Positions 16,536-25,431 are shown, numbered from the stretch's first letter. The stretch is DNA of 64,000 nt from Ktedonobacterales bacterium (GCA_036557285.1 DATBHW010000044.1:62001-126000), one strand, 5' to 3'. The notes: a model not told the origin generated them from the letters alone. Numbers and translations: made by a program.

Positions 16536-17144
16536 CTATTCGTGAACCGTTTCCAGCCGCCAGGGCGTCTCCGGCAGGGTGGACGCTTTGAGCGCCTTGC
16601 GAAACTCATCAAACTGGGGCAGATCATCGCGGTAGAGGACCAGCGCGCGATAGACGCTGTGCTTACTGCGCGCGTAGACCATCACGCCAATGATTTTGCC
16701 GTTGGCAAACTGCTCCTCTTTGACGCGCACGATCTTATCCCAGGGAATCACCAGTGGTTCGCTCGCTTTTTCCTGGCGCGTCAGACCGTCTGCTGTCAGG
16801 CGCAGGATAAAGGGCGCGGGCGCGATCAGGCGCAAGTACCAGATAAAGCCAGCGATCAGGAGAAACCCCAGCACAGCACTGACAATAAGCGAGCCGCCTT
16901 CGTAAAAGACCACGCCCACCACGAACAGACCCAGCACGAAAAGCATGATGGCCGTACCATAGCGTCTGCCAGGTGTCAGACCAGGGCTGGCAAACTCCCT
17001 GGTAACGAATGGAGGATGCGGCGCGTGTGCGCCAGGATACCCGGCATGTAGCTCTGGAACGGGCATAGCCCTTGCGGGCGCGGTATCATCAGGTTGAGAA
17101 AGATCGTCTGTGGGTTGTTGAGATGAGGAGAGTTCCTGGTGCAT
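16536..17144 (-). CDS. Membrane protein with PH-like cytosolic domain
   Basis: The 202-residue protein has a polar N-terminus of about 60 residues, two adjacent transmembrane helices (AIMLFVLGLFVVGVVF and LIVSAVLGFLLIAGFIWYL, about 65-105) and a C-terminal domain of about 95 residues (FILRLTADGLTRQEKASEPLVIPWDKIVRVKEE...). The strand-rich tail ending in a helix looks like the bacterial PH-like domain found in YcxB/DUF304-type proteins. No function can be assigned. It has its own upstream extended -10 element. Confidence 0.65.
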   Translation of the reverse strand: MHQELSSSQQPTDDLSQPDDTAPARAMPVPELHAGYPGAHAPHPPFVTREFASPGLTPGRRYGTAIMLFVLGLFVVGVVFYEGGSLIVSAVLGFLLIAGFIWYLRLIAPAPFILRLTADGLTRQEKASEPLVIPWDKIVRVKEEQFANGKIIGVMVYARSKHSVYRALVLYRDDLPQFDEFRKALKASTLPETPWRLETVHE

Positions 17145-17197
17145 AATACGGCTGTTTCTATCATTCAGGAGCGTTTTGATTGTTGATCGTGATGCTT

Positions 17198-17214
17198 CCC
17201 TCTCATCGAGAGGG
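17198..17214. other. Leader hairpin upstream of the PH-like membrane protein
   Basis: CCCTCTC-ATC-GAGAGGG forms a 7-bp stem with a 3-nt loop. It lies between the -10 element at 17232 and the start codon at 17144, within the predicted transcript leader. Role unknown. Confidence 0.3.
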
Positions 17215-17231
17215 TTAGCAGGTGCGGTTCT

Positions 17232-17240
17232 ATTGTAGCA
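17232..17240 (-). promoter_or_regulatory. Extended -10 promoter for the PH-like membrane protein
   Basis: The minus strand reads TGCTACAAT, a TG-N extended -10 element about 85 nt upstream of the ATG at 17144. No clear -35 at normal spacing. Confidence 0.45.
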
Positions 17241-17301
17241 GCTTTTTCTGCCTTATCGCAAAGAGGGAACTTTGAGGCGGCCAGCAGCGTCGAGAGGAAA
17301 T

Positions 17302-18099
17302 ATGCGAACACAGCTTGAAGAACAACCAGCAGATGAGTCTGAGCAGCGCGGCTCGCTCCATATCTCCCACACAACACGCGCCGACGGCCAACCCATGACG
17401 ACGCGCGGCCTCTCCGTCGTCTTGCCCGCCTGGAATGAGGAAGCGGTGATCGCTCAGACCGTGCAGGCGGTGGTCCAGACCCTGAGCCAGGTCGCCCCCG
17501 ACTATGAAGTCCTCCTCGTGGATGACGGCAGCACCGACCAGACGGGCGCGATTGCCGACGCGCTCGCCGCCAAGAATCCGCGCATTCGCGTCATCCATAA
17601 CCGGCCCAACCGGGGCTATGGCGGCGCCCTCATCGCGGGCTTCAATGCCGTCAGCAAAGACCTGACCTTCTTCATGGACGCCGATGGACAGTTCGACATT
17701 GGCGACATCACCAAACTGCTGGCGCATCTGGAGGAGGCTGACGCGGTGCTGGGCTATCGGGAGCAGCGTCAAGACCCGCTGCTGCGTATTGTCAACGCCT
17801 GGGGCTGGAAAATGCTGATGCGCCTGCTCTTTGGGCTAAAAGTGCGCGACGTGGACTGCGCCTTTAAGCTCTACCCCACCGAGCTGGTGCGGCGGGCCAA
17901 TGTGCAGGCGCAGGGGGCAATGGTCAACACCGAGATGCTGGTCAAGCTGCATCGGCTGGGCTATCGCTGGGTCGAAGTGCCGATCCAGCATTATCCCCGC
18001 CAGGGAGGCAAAGCGACGGGCGCCAATCTGCGGGTCATTCTGCGCGCCTTCCGCGAACTGCTCAAGCTGCATCATCGCATCAAGCACGAAGAACTCTAA
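17302..18099 (+). CDS. GT2 glycosyltransferase, dolichol-phosphate mannose synthase-like
   Basis: The 265-residue protein has a 35-residue polar N-terminus and then a GT-A domain: LSVVLPAWNEEAVIAQT, VLLVDDGSTDQTG and FFMDADGQFD (metal-binding DxD), ending with VPIQHYPRQGGKATG. This is the DPM1/GtrB-like branch that moves a sugar from a nucleotide donor to polyprenyl phosphate, here without C-terminal membrane helices. ATG 17302 has GAGAGGAA just upstream. The lipid-linked sugar could feed the GT-C enzymes of the polysaccharide locus; that is inference. Confidence 0.82.
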   Translation: MRTQLEEQPADESEQRGSLHISHTTRADGQPMTTRGLSVVLPAWNEEAVIAQTVQAVVQTLSQVAPDYEVLLVDDGSTDQTGAIADALAAKNPRIRVIHNRPNRGYGGALIAGFNAVSKDLTFFMDADGQFDIGDITKLLAHLEEADAVLGYREQRQDPLLRIVNAWGWKMLMRLLFGLKVRDVDCAFKLYPTELVRRANVQAQGAMVNTEMLVKLHRLGYRWVEVPIQHYPRQGGKATGANLRVILRAFRELLKLHHRIKHEEL

Positions 18100-18111
18100 C
18101 CAGATGCTGCG

Positions 18112-19467
18112 CTACTGTACGGCTTCCAACGCGGGATTAGCGCAGGCGCGCCGTCCAACTTTTGCCAGATCATACCATTCGCCCAGCGCCTTTACCCGCA
18201 CCACATCGGCGGTATAGTCATTGACAGTACCCGCCTCATCTGCATTGGAAAACAAGTACGACCCAACGGCGTATACATCCGCTGGCGCGCCAATTTGCTC
18301 AAAGAGGCGAATCTTTTGGGGGGTAAAGCCGCCGCTGACAACGATCTTGACTGCCTGGCACCAGGCGCGGGCGCGCTCCAACCATACTTCCGGCAGGTTC
18401 CAATTCTGCCAGGCGTGATCCATCGCCTGGCGCATCCTGAAGACCAGGCGCGGGTTCACCCCATTATCCAGCCCCGGATCGCCCAGCGGCTCCAGCGAGA
18501 CATCGCGCATATTTCCGCTGGTATCGGGGCGCACCCCAAAGAGGCGATACTTCTCCGCCTCCTCAAGATCGCCCGCATCGGTCAGTTCCAGAAAGCGCCT
18601 GAACATCACCCGCATAACTTCCAGCGTGGTGCCCACGCAATCGTTGGTGAAATCCACCAGGGCAATGCGCGGAATGTTCACCGGGCGCAAGGCCGCGAAG
18701 GCCATCATCGTTTCGGTGGTATCGCCTAGAAATGCAGCGATGGCCGCGTGGGCCACCGTCCCGCCACCCGCGCCGCCCCACCAGTCGCCCTGCGCATCGG
18801 TGGAGATAAACGAATCGAGTTTATGGGCATAGGTGCGGTTGAAAAGCTGAACGGCAATCTGGTACGCGTAGCCATCGGCGGCCTGCACCTCATGGGCATC
18901 AAAGCGCGCCGGGAAAAAGAGAACCGGCTTGCCGCGCGCCGCCACCAGCACGTTATAAACATTCGTGGCAATGCGGCTGCCGCGCGTCAGCGCGCCCAGC
19001 GTGGGCGTCTCCAGCATGGCAAAATCACGGTAGCGCCCCCGCACCTTCAGCACCGGCTCAACCTGAAAGGGGTCGCCTTCGTAACGAACCAGGGCGCCAT
19101 CCTGCGCCGCTTCGACCTCAAGCTGCTCGAAGGTATTGACAAAACACCCCTGTTCATCGAAATAGCCGGTGCATTCGCGCAGCATAGCGATGGCTTTATC
19201 CACACCCACCACAATGCTGAAGGGCTGGCGGCGCGTGAACCACTGCATCTCAACTTCGATATTGCCGACATCCACCTGGGCCAGATCGAGCTTCAGATCG
19301 CTGAGATCGGGTGATATACCCCCGAAGCGATAGCCCTGGCGCGCCAGATCAGCCAGCAGGGCGACGATATTATAAAAATATTTGTCGGAATACCAGCCAG
19401 CGCGCATCCGCTCCACATCCAGCTTAAAAATGGATGTGGGCAGGCGCTTGCTATCGAAGATGCTCAT
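18112..19467 (-). CDS. pncB: Nicotinate phosphoribosyltransferase
   Basis: The 451-residue protein has the family features: an N-terminal FKLDVERMRAGWYSDKYFYN, VEMQWFTRRQPFSIVVGVD, a LMPTRCR-equivalent region around FFPARFDAHEVQAADGYAY, LVDFTNDCVGTTLEVM, DTSGNMRDVSLEPLG and IVVSGGFTPQKIRLFEQIG for phosphate binding. It converts nicotinate and PRPP to nicotinate mononucleotide in NAD salvage. It is the last gene of the NrtR operon, 50 nt after the isochorismatase-like gene; those two steps fit nicotinamide deamidation followed by phosphoribosylation. Confidence 0.9.
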   Translation of the reverse strand: MSIFDSKRLPTSIFKLDVERMRAGWYSDKYFYNIVALLADLARQGYRFGGISPDLSDLKLDLAQVDVGNIEVEMQWFTRRQPFSIVVGVDKAIAMLRECTGYFDEQGCFVNTFEQLEVEAAQDGALVRYEGDPFQVEPVLKVRGRYRDFAMLETPTLGALTRGSRIATNVYNVLVAARGKPVLFFPARFDAHEVQAADGYAYQIAVQLFNRTYAHKLDSFISTDAQGDWWGGAGGGTVAHAAIAAFLGDTTETMMAFAALRPVNIPRIALVDFTNDCVGTTLEVMRVMFRRFLELTDAGDLEEAEKYRLFGVRPDTSGNMRDVSLEPLGDPGLDNGVNPRLVFRMRQAMDHAWQNWNLPEVWLERARAWCQAVKIVVSGGFTPQKIRLFEQIGAPADVYAVGSYLFSNADEAGTVNDYTADVVRVKALGEWYDLAKVGRRACANPALEAVQ

Positions 19468-19517
19468 AGCCTCTCGTTCTCCCCCGCGATGCCCAAGAGA
19501 TGCTATCCATTGGCGCT

Positions 19518-20255
19518 TCAGACAATCTCTCGCACCACCTCAGCGCCGTTCAGCCGCAGATGATAGAGAAAGATGAGATGCAGCAGATCGCCATCGTGTG
19601 GCAGCGCACCAAGCTGCTGCGCTGCTGCTACCGGCAGATCATAGGTCTGGACACAGTTGGCAGGCACGATCACCCGCAGGGACTGATCACGAGCATTGGC
19701 GCGCAGCTTCAGGTGCATCGTCAGTTGATGGACACAGAGGTCTGTACAATCGCCACAGATCAGCGCCGCGCCCAGATCAGCATGGGCATCCAACCAGCCA
19801 TCCAAACCCGTGTCCTGCGAGGTGCTGATGGAGTTTTTGGGGAAGACACGGAAAAGATCGGCAAAAGGCAGTTCCTGGAGTTCGGCAACAGTCTCCGCTT
19901 CGATGGTGCCTGCTACGCAGTGCAGCGGGAAGTCGTGAAATTCCAGCGCGTCCTGGCGGTGCGTATCCTGCGGCAGCACAAACTGACGCACGCCCCCGTG
20001 ATGCGCGTCTTCAAACAGGCGGCGCACCGCCGGAATCAAGGCATGGATGCGTGGGCTGGCAAGATTGCCCTCGTGGCAGAAGCCGTTAGTCATATCAATG
20101 CAGAAGATACCGATCCGCTCCGGCGGTGTCTCTCGCGTCAGATCAGCCCAGCGCAGAACTGGCAAACTGCGCTCCCACTCAACCAACCACTCAAGAAACA
20201 GGCGGCTTTGCTCGATCAAAGCGCCAGCGATGGTCGTGGACTGCGGCATTTCCAT
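19518..20255 (-). CDS. Isochorismatase-fold hydrolase, probable nicotinamidase
   Basis: The 245-residue protein shows the cysteine hydrolase triad: Asp in IFCIDMTNGF, Lys in VFPKNSIST and Cys in GDCTDLCVHQ. A 45-residue N-terminal helical extension precedes the core. Its position between the nicotinate phosphoribosyltransferase and NrtR makes nicotinamide deamidation (PncA role) the best guess. Classical PncA metal-binding DxxHxxxH is not obvious, since QDTHRQDALEFH only partly matches, so substrate identity is uncertain. GGAGGTGA precedes the ATG. Confidence 0.78.
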   Translation of the reverse strand: MEMPQSTTIAGALIEQSRLFLEWLVEWERSLPVLRWADLTRETPPERIGIFCIDMTNGFCHEGNLASPRIHALIPAVRRLFEDAHHGGVRQFVLPQDTHRQDALEFHDFPLHCVAGTIEAETVAELQELPFADLFRVFPKNSISTSQDTGLDGWLDAHADLGAALICGDCTDLCVHQLTMHLKLRANARDQSLRVIVPANCVQTYDLPVAAAQQLGALPHDGDLLHLIFLYHLRLNGAEVVREIV

Positions 20256-20297
20256 CTGTTCACCTCCGGTCCTCTGATAAAGAAGCCTGGCCCCGCT

Positions 20298-21047
20298 TCA
20301 CGCCTCGGCTTTCGGGTTAAAGCGATAGAGGCGGGCGGGACGATGCGTGCCTTCCATCTTCATTTCCCCGGTACTCTCCAGAATGCCGGTAGAAACGATC
20401 TTCTTGCGAAAGTTGCGCTTATCCAGCTTGCGCTCCTGGCCCAGAATCACTTGATAGACCTGCTGAAGCTCGCTGAGGGTGAACGTGGGAGGTAAGAACT
20501 GAAAGCCAATCGTCGTATATTCCAACTTGCCCCGCAGGCGCTTCAACGTGTAATCCAGAATCTGCGCGTGGTCAAAGCCAAGCGATGGCAGATCATACAT
20601 CGAGAACCAGCCGACGCTCCCAGCGTCATCGGCGGCCTGCGGGTGAAGCTGGCGATAATCCACCAGCGCCAGATAGGCAACCGTAATCACACGAGTGCGC
20701 GGATCGCGCCCAGGGTCGCCAAAGGTATAGAGCTGCTCCATATAAATATCGCGCAGCCCGGTTTCTTCTTCCAATTCGCGCCGCGCCGATTCCTCCAGCG
20801 ACTCGCGCATCTCGATAAAGCCGCCAGGAATAGCCCAGTAGCCCTCATACGGCCAGTTGCGGCGCTTGATAAGCAGCACTTTAAGGTCGCCCTCTTGCAG
20901 GCTCAAAATCACCACATCCACCGTCACTGACGGACGCTCCCACACGCTGGCGTCATAGTGGTGTTCGGCTGCCTCAGCCGACCATGCCGCCGATGAACGA
21001 GCGGGCGCGCTCCCACTCTGCTCCTGAGAAATATCTGCGCTCATCAT
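20298..21047 (-). CDS. nrtR: NrtR-type Nudix transcriptional regulator of NAD metabolism
   Basis: The 249-residue protein has a Nudix domain with a complete box, G76-FIEMR-E82 through REL-EEETGL98, and a C-terminal winged helix (FTLSELQQVYQVILGQERKLDKRNFRKKIVSTGILESTGE ... RPARLYRFN), the NrtR arrangement. NrtR family members repress NAD biosynthesis genes and sense ADP-ribose through the Nudix domain. The intact box means hydrolase activity cannot be excluded. It leads the operon with the two salvage enzymes, and a palindrome 30 nt upstream is a plausible operator for autoregulation. Confidence 0.88.
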   Translation of the reverse strand: MMSADISQEQSGSAPARSSAAWSAEAAEHHYDASVWERPSVTVDVVILSLQEGDLKVLLIKRRNWPYEGYWAIPGGFIEMRESLEESARRELEEETGLRDIYMEQLYTFGDPGRDPRTRVITVAYLALVDYRQLHPQAADDAGSVGWFSMYDLPSLGFDHAQILDYTLKRLRGKLEYTTIGFQFLPPTFTLSELQQVYQVILGQERKLDKRNFRKKIVSTGILESTGEMKMEGTHRPARLYRFNPKAEA

Positions 21048-21073
21048 TAGCGCCTTTCACTCCTAGAGGCCCA

Positions 21074-21096
21074 ATAAGTGTACTTGAGACACTAAT
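21074..21096. promoter_or_regulatory. Palindrome upstream of nrtR, candidate NrtR operator
   Basis: AGTGT (21077-21081) and ACACT (21089-21093) form a perfect inverted repeat with a 7-nt spacer. Extending to 8-nt arms gives one mismatch. It is the only strong dyad in the gap between nrtR and the divergent cupin gene. Assignment to NrtR rests on position and symmetry. Confidence 0.55.
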
Positions 21097-21148
21097 CATT
21101 CTAGTTCGCGCCAAAAGGGTCTGTCAAGCCTCGCAGGCCGGGCGCCTA

Positions 21149-21157
21149 TGCTAGAAT
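21149..21157 (+). promoter_or_regulatory. Extended -10 promoter for the cupin gene
   Basis: TGCTAGAAT is a TG-N extended -10 element 58 nt upstream of ATG 21216. No matching -35 at 17 nt. Confidence 0.45.
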
Positions 21158-21215
21158 GGTTTCAGGAAGTTCAGATAGGCTCACCGCAGTACATCCCAGG
21201 ATCAAGGAGGCAAAC

Positions 21216-21560
21216 ATGAACTATATCATGGTGAATAGAGATGAACTCTCTCGTGATGGGGACACCTATGAGTTTGAGGGATACCTGCATGGAAACACCA
21301 ATATTTCTTTAATCCTGGTGGATATACCTCCAGGAGCAGGCCCAAAGCTGCATGTTCATCCCTATGAAGAGGTCTTTGTCATTCAGGAAGGCTGTGCGAC
21401 CTATACGATTGGCTCGACCACCCTTGAAGCAAGGGCCGGACAGATTGCGATTGTCCCGGCGGGCGTACCTCACAAGTTCATCAATTCGGGTTCGGGGCGG
21501 CTAAGGCAGGTGGACATTCACTACAGCCCTCGCTTCATCACACAATGGCTTGAAGACTGA
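21216..21560 (+). CDS. Small cupin-domain protein
   Basis: The 114-residue protein is a single cupin barrel. Motif 1 reads LHVHPYEEVFVIQEG with two histidines and glutamates as metal ligands, and motif 2 reads GQIAIVPAGVPHKFINSG with the final histidine. Such proteins bind a metal and may isomerise, oxygenate or sense small molecules; nothing here decides the role. ATG 21216 has AAGGAGG upstream; the frame remains open further 5' but without a ribosome site. It is a monocistronic unit before dinG. Confidence 0.85.
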   Translation: MNYIMVNRDELSRDGDTYEFEGYLHGNTNISLILVDIPPGAGPKLHVHPYEEVFVIQEGCATYTIGSTTLEARAGQIAIVPAGVPHKFINSGSGRLRQVDIHYSPRFITQWLED

Positions 21561-21603
21561 ACCCAGCCGAAGCTGAGAGGAGCAAGTGGTTTATCTATCC
21601 ATA

Positions 21604-21612
21604 TGATATACT
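21604..21612 (+). promoter_or_regulatory. Candidate extended -10 promoter for dinG
   Basis: TGATATACT (TG-A-TATACT) lies 45 nt upstream of the GTG start of the helicase gene. No strong -35. Confidence 0.4.
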
Positions 21613-21656
21613 GGTTCTATTAGGAACGTATGGTCTAGTGCGCTGCGGGAGGCCAG

Positions 21657-23636
21657 GTGAGCATCAGTCTATCGTTAGCGGAGCAGGTCCGGCGGGATCT
21701 TCTCCAGGGTGGCGCGCTCTCAGAGAGTCTGCCCGATTATGAAGAACGAATGGCGCAGGTGGAGATGGCCGAACTGGTGGCCCAGTCGCTAGAAAACAGC
21801 AGCCATGCCGTCATAGAAGCTTCAACTGGGACTGGAAAAAGCATCGCCTACTTGCTTCCCATCGTGCGCTCCGGCAAGGTTGCCATCATCAGCACGGCCA
21901 ACAAGAACCTTCAGGAGCAGTTGTTTTACAAAGACATCCCCTTTGTGCAGCAGCACATTCAGGACTTCCGCGCCGCGCTCATCAAGGGCATGGGCAACTA
22001 TCTCTGCCTGGACCGCTTTGATAAAGAAAACAGCGAACTATTGCCCTTCCAGCGATCATCAGCCTTCGAGCAATTGCTCAGATTCTTGCAGGATACTGTT
22101 ACCGGCGCATCTGAAGGCGAAGCTTTTGACGGCGATCTCGATACGACGCCTTTCGCCCTCCCCGGTGACATACGCGCCCGCATCGCGGCAGACAGCGATC
22201 AGTGCGCCTGGAGCAAGTGCAACTGGTTTAGCGATTGCTACGTGCGCGAGATGCGCCAGCGCGCCCGCGAAGCGCAGATTATCGTCGTCAATCACACCCT
22301 GCTGCTGCTGGACGCCGCGATGGACGGCTGGCTCTTGCCGGAGCGCGATGTCGTGGTCATTGACGAGGCACATCACCTCGAAGAAGAAGCCACGCGCGCC
22401 TTCACCGTCACCGTCTCGCCGGGCCGCGTACAGAGCCTCTTTCAGCAGCGCCGTCTGAGAGAGCATGTGGACGCGATGCTCTTTCAAGAGGCCGGCCAGC
22501 GCAACGTCGTCGCCTGGGATCGCCTGGCGAGCATCGCCGATCCTGGCTATAAGAATCGCGCCCTGCTCACCCAACCTTTTCAGGAAGGCTTGCATCTGGC
22601 CGAGGCCATCAATTCGCTGGCCGAAGACATGAAGTACCGCCGCCCCGATACTCTGGACGAGAAAGAAGAGCAGCTTTACGACAAGCTGGTGAAGCGCGCC
22701 CGCAATCTGGCGAGCGATCTGCGCGTGGCCTTCGCGGTCCAAGACCTCAAGAGCCGCGTCTATTACGTGGAGCGCGAAAACGGCCCGCGCGGCCAGGATA
22801 AGGGCTTGCGCCAGTTGAGCGTCTCCGCAGCGCCGCTTTCCATCACCGAACTGCTGCAAACGCAGCTTTTCGAGAAGATCAACACTATCGCCACATCGGC
22901 GACGCTGGCCGTTGGCGGCGACTTCAGCTTCTACCGCCGCCGAGTGGGCGCGTTGAATAAGGTCGTCGAGCGTGTTCTGCCGCCCACGTTCGATTATCCC
23001 AACCACGCCCTGCTCTATCTGCCGCGTGGGCTGCCAGAGCCAAAGTTTGGCACTGATAACCGACCCTATATTGACGCGCTGGCAGGCGAGATGGCCCGAT
23101 TAGTGCAAGCCTCTCGTGGGCGGGCGTTTCTGCTTTTCTCCAGCCACAAGGCCATGATGGAAGTCTACGAGCAAATCCGCGACGCGGTGGATTTCACGCT
23201 CTTGCTTCAAGGCGATTTCTCGCGGATAGAGCTTATCAGGCGCTTCCGCAGCACGCCCAACGCTGTGCTGTTAGGATTGAAAAGCTTCTGGGAGGGCGTA
23301 GACATCGCCGGAGAGGCGCTCTCGCTGGTCGTCATTGATAAGCTGCCTTTTGACCCGCCCGACGACCCGGTGCATGAGGCGCGGGTCAAATTGATGAAGG
23401 AAGCTAACGAAGATTGGTTCAACGGCTATGTTCTGCCACAGGCCACGCTCCGGCTGAAGCAAGGGCTGGGGCGGCTGATTCGCACCAAAGAGGACCGGGG
23501 CGTGATGGCAATTCTGGACGCGCGCCTGTACACGAAATATTACGGCAGCCGCGTCGTGGCGGCGCTTCCGCCCGCCCGGCGCACCGCTAAGATCGAAGAT
23601 GTCGAGCGTTTCTTTGCAGAGGAAGCCGCTCAATAG
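21657..23636 (+). CDS. dinG: DinG/XPD-like ATP-dependent DNA helicase with Fe-S cluster
   Basis: The 659-residue superfamily 2 helicase has Walker A ASTGTGKS (56-62), four cysteines at 117, 183, 188 and 194 spaced like the XPD/DinG [4Fe-4S] domain, DEAH box at 236-239, and C-terminal motifs LLLFSSHKAMMEVY, LLGLKSFWEGVDIAGE and QGLGRLIRTKEDRGVM. These enzymes unwind DNA 5' to 3' and resolve R-loops, D-loops and G-quadruplexes. There is no exonuclease domain. The GTG start has GGGAGG 3 nt before it, a close spacing. QueG follows after 55 nt and is probably cotranscribed. Confidence 0.9.
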   Translation: MSISLSLAEQVRRDLLQGGALSESLPDYEERMAQVEMAELVAQSLENSSHAVIEASTGTGKSIAYLLPIVRSGKVAIISTANKNLQEQLFYKDIPFVQQHIQDFRAALIKGMGNYLCLDRFDKENSELLPFQRSSAFEQLLRFLQDTVTGASEGEAFDGDLDTTPFALPGDIRARIAADSDQCAWSKCNWFSDCYVREMRQRAREAQIIVVNHTLLLLDAAMDGWLLPERDVVVIDEAHHLEEEATRAFTVTVSPGRVQSLFQQRRLREHVDAMLFQEAGQRNVVAWDRLASIADPGYKNRALLTQPFQEGLHLAEAINSLAEDMKYRRPDTLDEKEEQLYDKLVKRARNLASDLRVAFAVQDLKSRVYYVERENGPRGQDKGLRQLSVSAAPLSITELLQTQLFEKINTIATSATLAVGGDFSFYRRRVGALNKVVERVLPPTFDYPNHALLYLPRGLPEPKFGTDNRPYIDALAGEMARLVQASRGRAFLLFSSHKAMMEVYEQIRDAVDFTLLLQGDFSRIELIRRFRSTPNAVLLGLKSFWEGVDIAGEALSLVVIDKLPFDPPDDPVHEARVKLMKEANEDWFNGYVLPQATLRLKQGLGRLIRTKEDRGVMAILDARLYTKYYGSRVVAALPPARRTAKIEDVERFFAEEAAQ

Positions 23637-23691
23637 GAATAGTTTCCTGTTGCGCTCTGTTTCGGTTTCTCTCAATGATCATCAAACCGCT

Positions 23692-24978
23692 ATGTCTCTC
23701 ACCACTGATATAAAAGACTATGCCGCTCGCCTGGGATTTGATCTGGTGCGTGTCACCAGCGCAGAGCCATTTCCCGAACGCGAGGCGGCTATCAAAGAGC
23801 GCATCGCGCAGGGCTTGATGGATGGCCTGCCCTGGTTCACCGCCGAGCGCGCGGGGGTCTCCAGCAATCCGCGCGCGCTGCTGCCCGATGCGCGCTCTGT
23901 CATCTCGCTGGCGATCTTCTATCTGACCGACACGCCGCGCGACCTGACCACCCCTGGCGACCCACACGGGCGTATCTCCTGCTACGCCTGGGGCGACGAC
24001 TATCACGAAGTCATCAAAGCCAGGCTGGAGCAGATGGCAGCCTATCTGCGCACGCTGAGCGCCGCGCCGCAAGACGCAGGGTCAGGAACCGAAACGCGCC
24101 TCTTCGTTGATACCGGGCGTATGGTTGATCGCGCCGTCGCCGAGCGCGCCGGATTGGGATGGTACGGCAAAAACACCAATATTCTGACGCATGGCTGGGG
24201 GTCGTGGGTCTTCCTGGCAGAGATCGTCACCAACCTTGAGCTAGAGCCAGACGCGCCGCTCAAATCCAACTGCGGCACGTGCGAACGCTGCCTTCACGCC
24301 TGCCCAACGGGCGCGTTTATCTCCCCCTATGTCCTGGATAACACGCGCTGCATCTCGTTCCTGACCATCGAACTGCGCGGCAGCATCCCCCTTCATTTGC
24401 GCCCGCTGATGGGCAACCATATCTTTGGCTGCGACATCTGCCAGGAAGTCTGCCCGGTCAATCTCATTGCTGTAGAGCGGCTCAAGCGCGCCGGGCGCTT
24501 TGGCGCAGCCTCAGCGCAACACGCGCGCCCAGACGGCACAGCACTTGCCAATGAGAGGCAAAATCTGGCGTTCCAGCCGCGCGCGCAGGTCGGTTCCAGC
24601 CCGGCGCTCATCCCGCTGCTGAAACTGGACGAAGAACAGTTCCGCGAGCGTTTTCGCCACAGCCCCATCAAGCGCGCCAAACGCCGGGGGCTGCTGCGCA
24701 ACGTCTGTGTCGCGCTGGGCAATCTGGGCGATTCGGCAGCCGTTCCGGCGCTGATCGAAACCCTGCGCACTGAGCCAGAGCCGCTGGTGCGCGGCCATGC
24801 CGCCTGGGCGCTGGGGCGCATCAGCGGGCCTGAAGCACGCGCCGCGCTGGACCATGCCCTGGCGACAGAACAGGATGAAACGGTCATTCAGGAGATTCGC
24901 TGCGCGCTGGAGGTCGGCGTATGGGATCGAGCGGCCTGTGAAACTCACGTTGGGGACAAAGCCTCATATGCAGAGTGA
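23692..24978 (+). CDS. queG: Epoxyqueuosine reductase QueG with HEAT-like C-terminus
   Basis: The 428-residue protein carries the QueG cobalamin-dependent core (RISCYAWGDDYHEVIKARL, DTGRMVDRAVAERAGLGWYGKNTN) and two ferredoxin-type Cys motifs: CGTCERCLHACPTGAF and CDICQEVCPVN. The C-terminal part has HEAT-like helical repeats (ALIETLRTEPEPLVRGHAAWALGRI), as in longer QueG forms. It reduces epoxyqueuosine to queuosine in the wobble position of tRNAs. The ATG at 23692 has no clear ribosome site; an in-frame TTG at 23650 is an alternative. A small gene overlaps its end by 11 nt. Confidence 0.93.
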   Translation: MSLTTDIKDYAARLGFDLVRVTSAEPFPEREAAIKERIAQGLMDGLPWFTAERAGVSSNPRALLPDARSVISLAIFYLTDTPRDLTTPGDPHGRISCYAWGDDYHEVIKARLEQMAAYLRTLSAAPQDAGSGTETRLFVDTGRMVDRAVAERAGLGWYGKNTNILTHGWGSWVFLAEIVTNLELEPDAPLKSNCGTCERCLHACPTGAFISPYVLDNTRCISFLTIELRGSIPLHLRPLMGNHIFGCDICQEVCPVNLIAVERLKRAGRFGAASAQHARPDGTALANERQNLAFQPRAQVGSSPALIPLLKLDEEQFRERFRHSPIKRAKRRGLLRNVCVALGNLGDSAAVPALIETLRTEPEPLVRGHAAWALGRISGPEARAALDHALATEQDETVIQEIRCALEVGVWDRAACETHVGDKASYAE

Positions 24979-25240
24979 GCTTTCGCCAGAACTGGCAGCC
25001 CAGCTACGCGCGCATGGCCTGGAGCTTGATGACGAAGCTGGATTGCGCCGTCTGCTGGAGGAATGCGCGGACACCTGGACGCTCATTCGCCTCAACGACA
25101 TCGCCGCCAAACGCTGGAAAGCGCGCTACCGGCTGTTGTTGCGAGAACGCTGGTATGATGCCGCAACGGTCTCCAATGCCTATGCCCTGGCGCTGCTGGC
25201 GCTCATGAAAGCGGAGGCTGAACGGCAGAACCCCAAATGA
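24968..25240 (+). CDS. Hypothetical protein overlapping queG
   Basis: This 90-residue protein (MQSELSPELAAQLRAHGLEL...) is all-helical by composition, rich in Leu, Ala, Arg and Glu, with no Cys or motif I recognise. The ATG at 24968 overlaps the end of queG by 11 nt and no terminator separates them, so it is likely translated from the queG mRNA. A larger frame upstream lies wholly inside queG and is not supported. A role linked to QueG is possible but only by position. Confidence 0.55.
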   Translation: MQSELSPELAAQLRAHGLELDDEAGLRRLLEECADTWTLIRLNDIAAKRWKARYRLLLRERWYDAATVSNAYALALLALMKAEAERQNPK

Positions 25241-25257
25241 GCAAATGAACGCTTCTC

Positions 25258-25286
25258 TTGTCTTCCTATCTCAGCTATGCTATGCT
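25258..25286 (+). promoter_or_regulatory. Candidate promoter for murJ
   Basis: TTGTCT (25258-25263) and TATGCT (25281-25286) are spaced 17 nt apart. This would leave a leader of about 140 nt before ATG 25432. Both hexamers match four of six consensus positions. Confidence 0.35.
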
Positions 25287-25395
25287 CCGAGACGAGACAA
25301 AAGGTTTATTCCCACAGTCAATGAAGACCCGAATCCAGTTGCTATTCGTTCTATGAACAGAACATCTTACAACATTTGAGCGAGAAAAACTGGCA

Positions 25396-25420
25396 GAGAT
25401 CGCCAACCGAGATCGCCAAC
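25396..25420 (+). repeat. Short tandem repeat before the murJ ribosome site
   Basis: The 12-nt unit GAGATCGCCAAC occurs twice (25396-25407 and 25409-25420), separated by a single C. It ends directly before AAGGAGT, the murJ ribosome site. It may be a duplication affecting translation or just slippage. Confidence 0.5.
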
Positions 25421-25431
25421 AAGGAGTAAGA

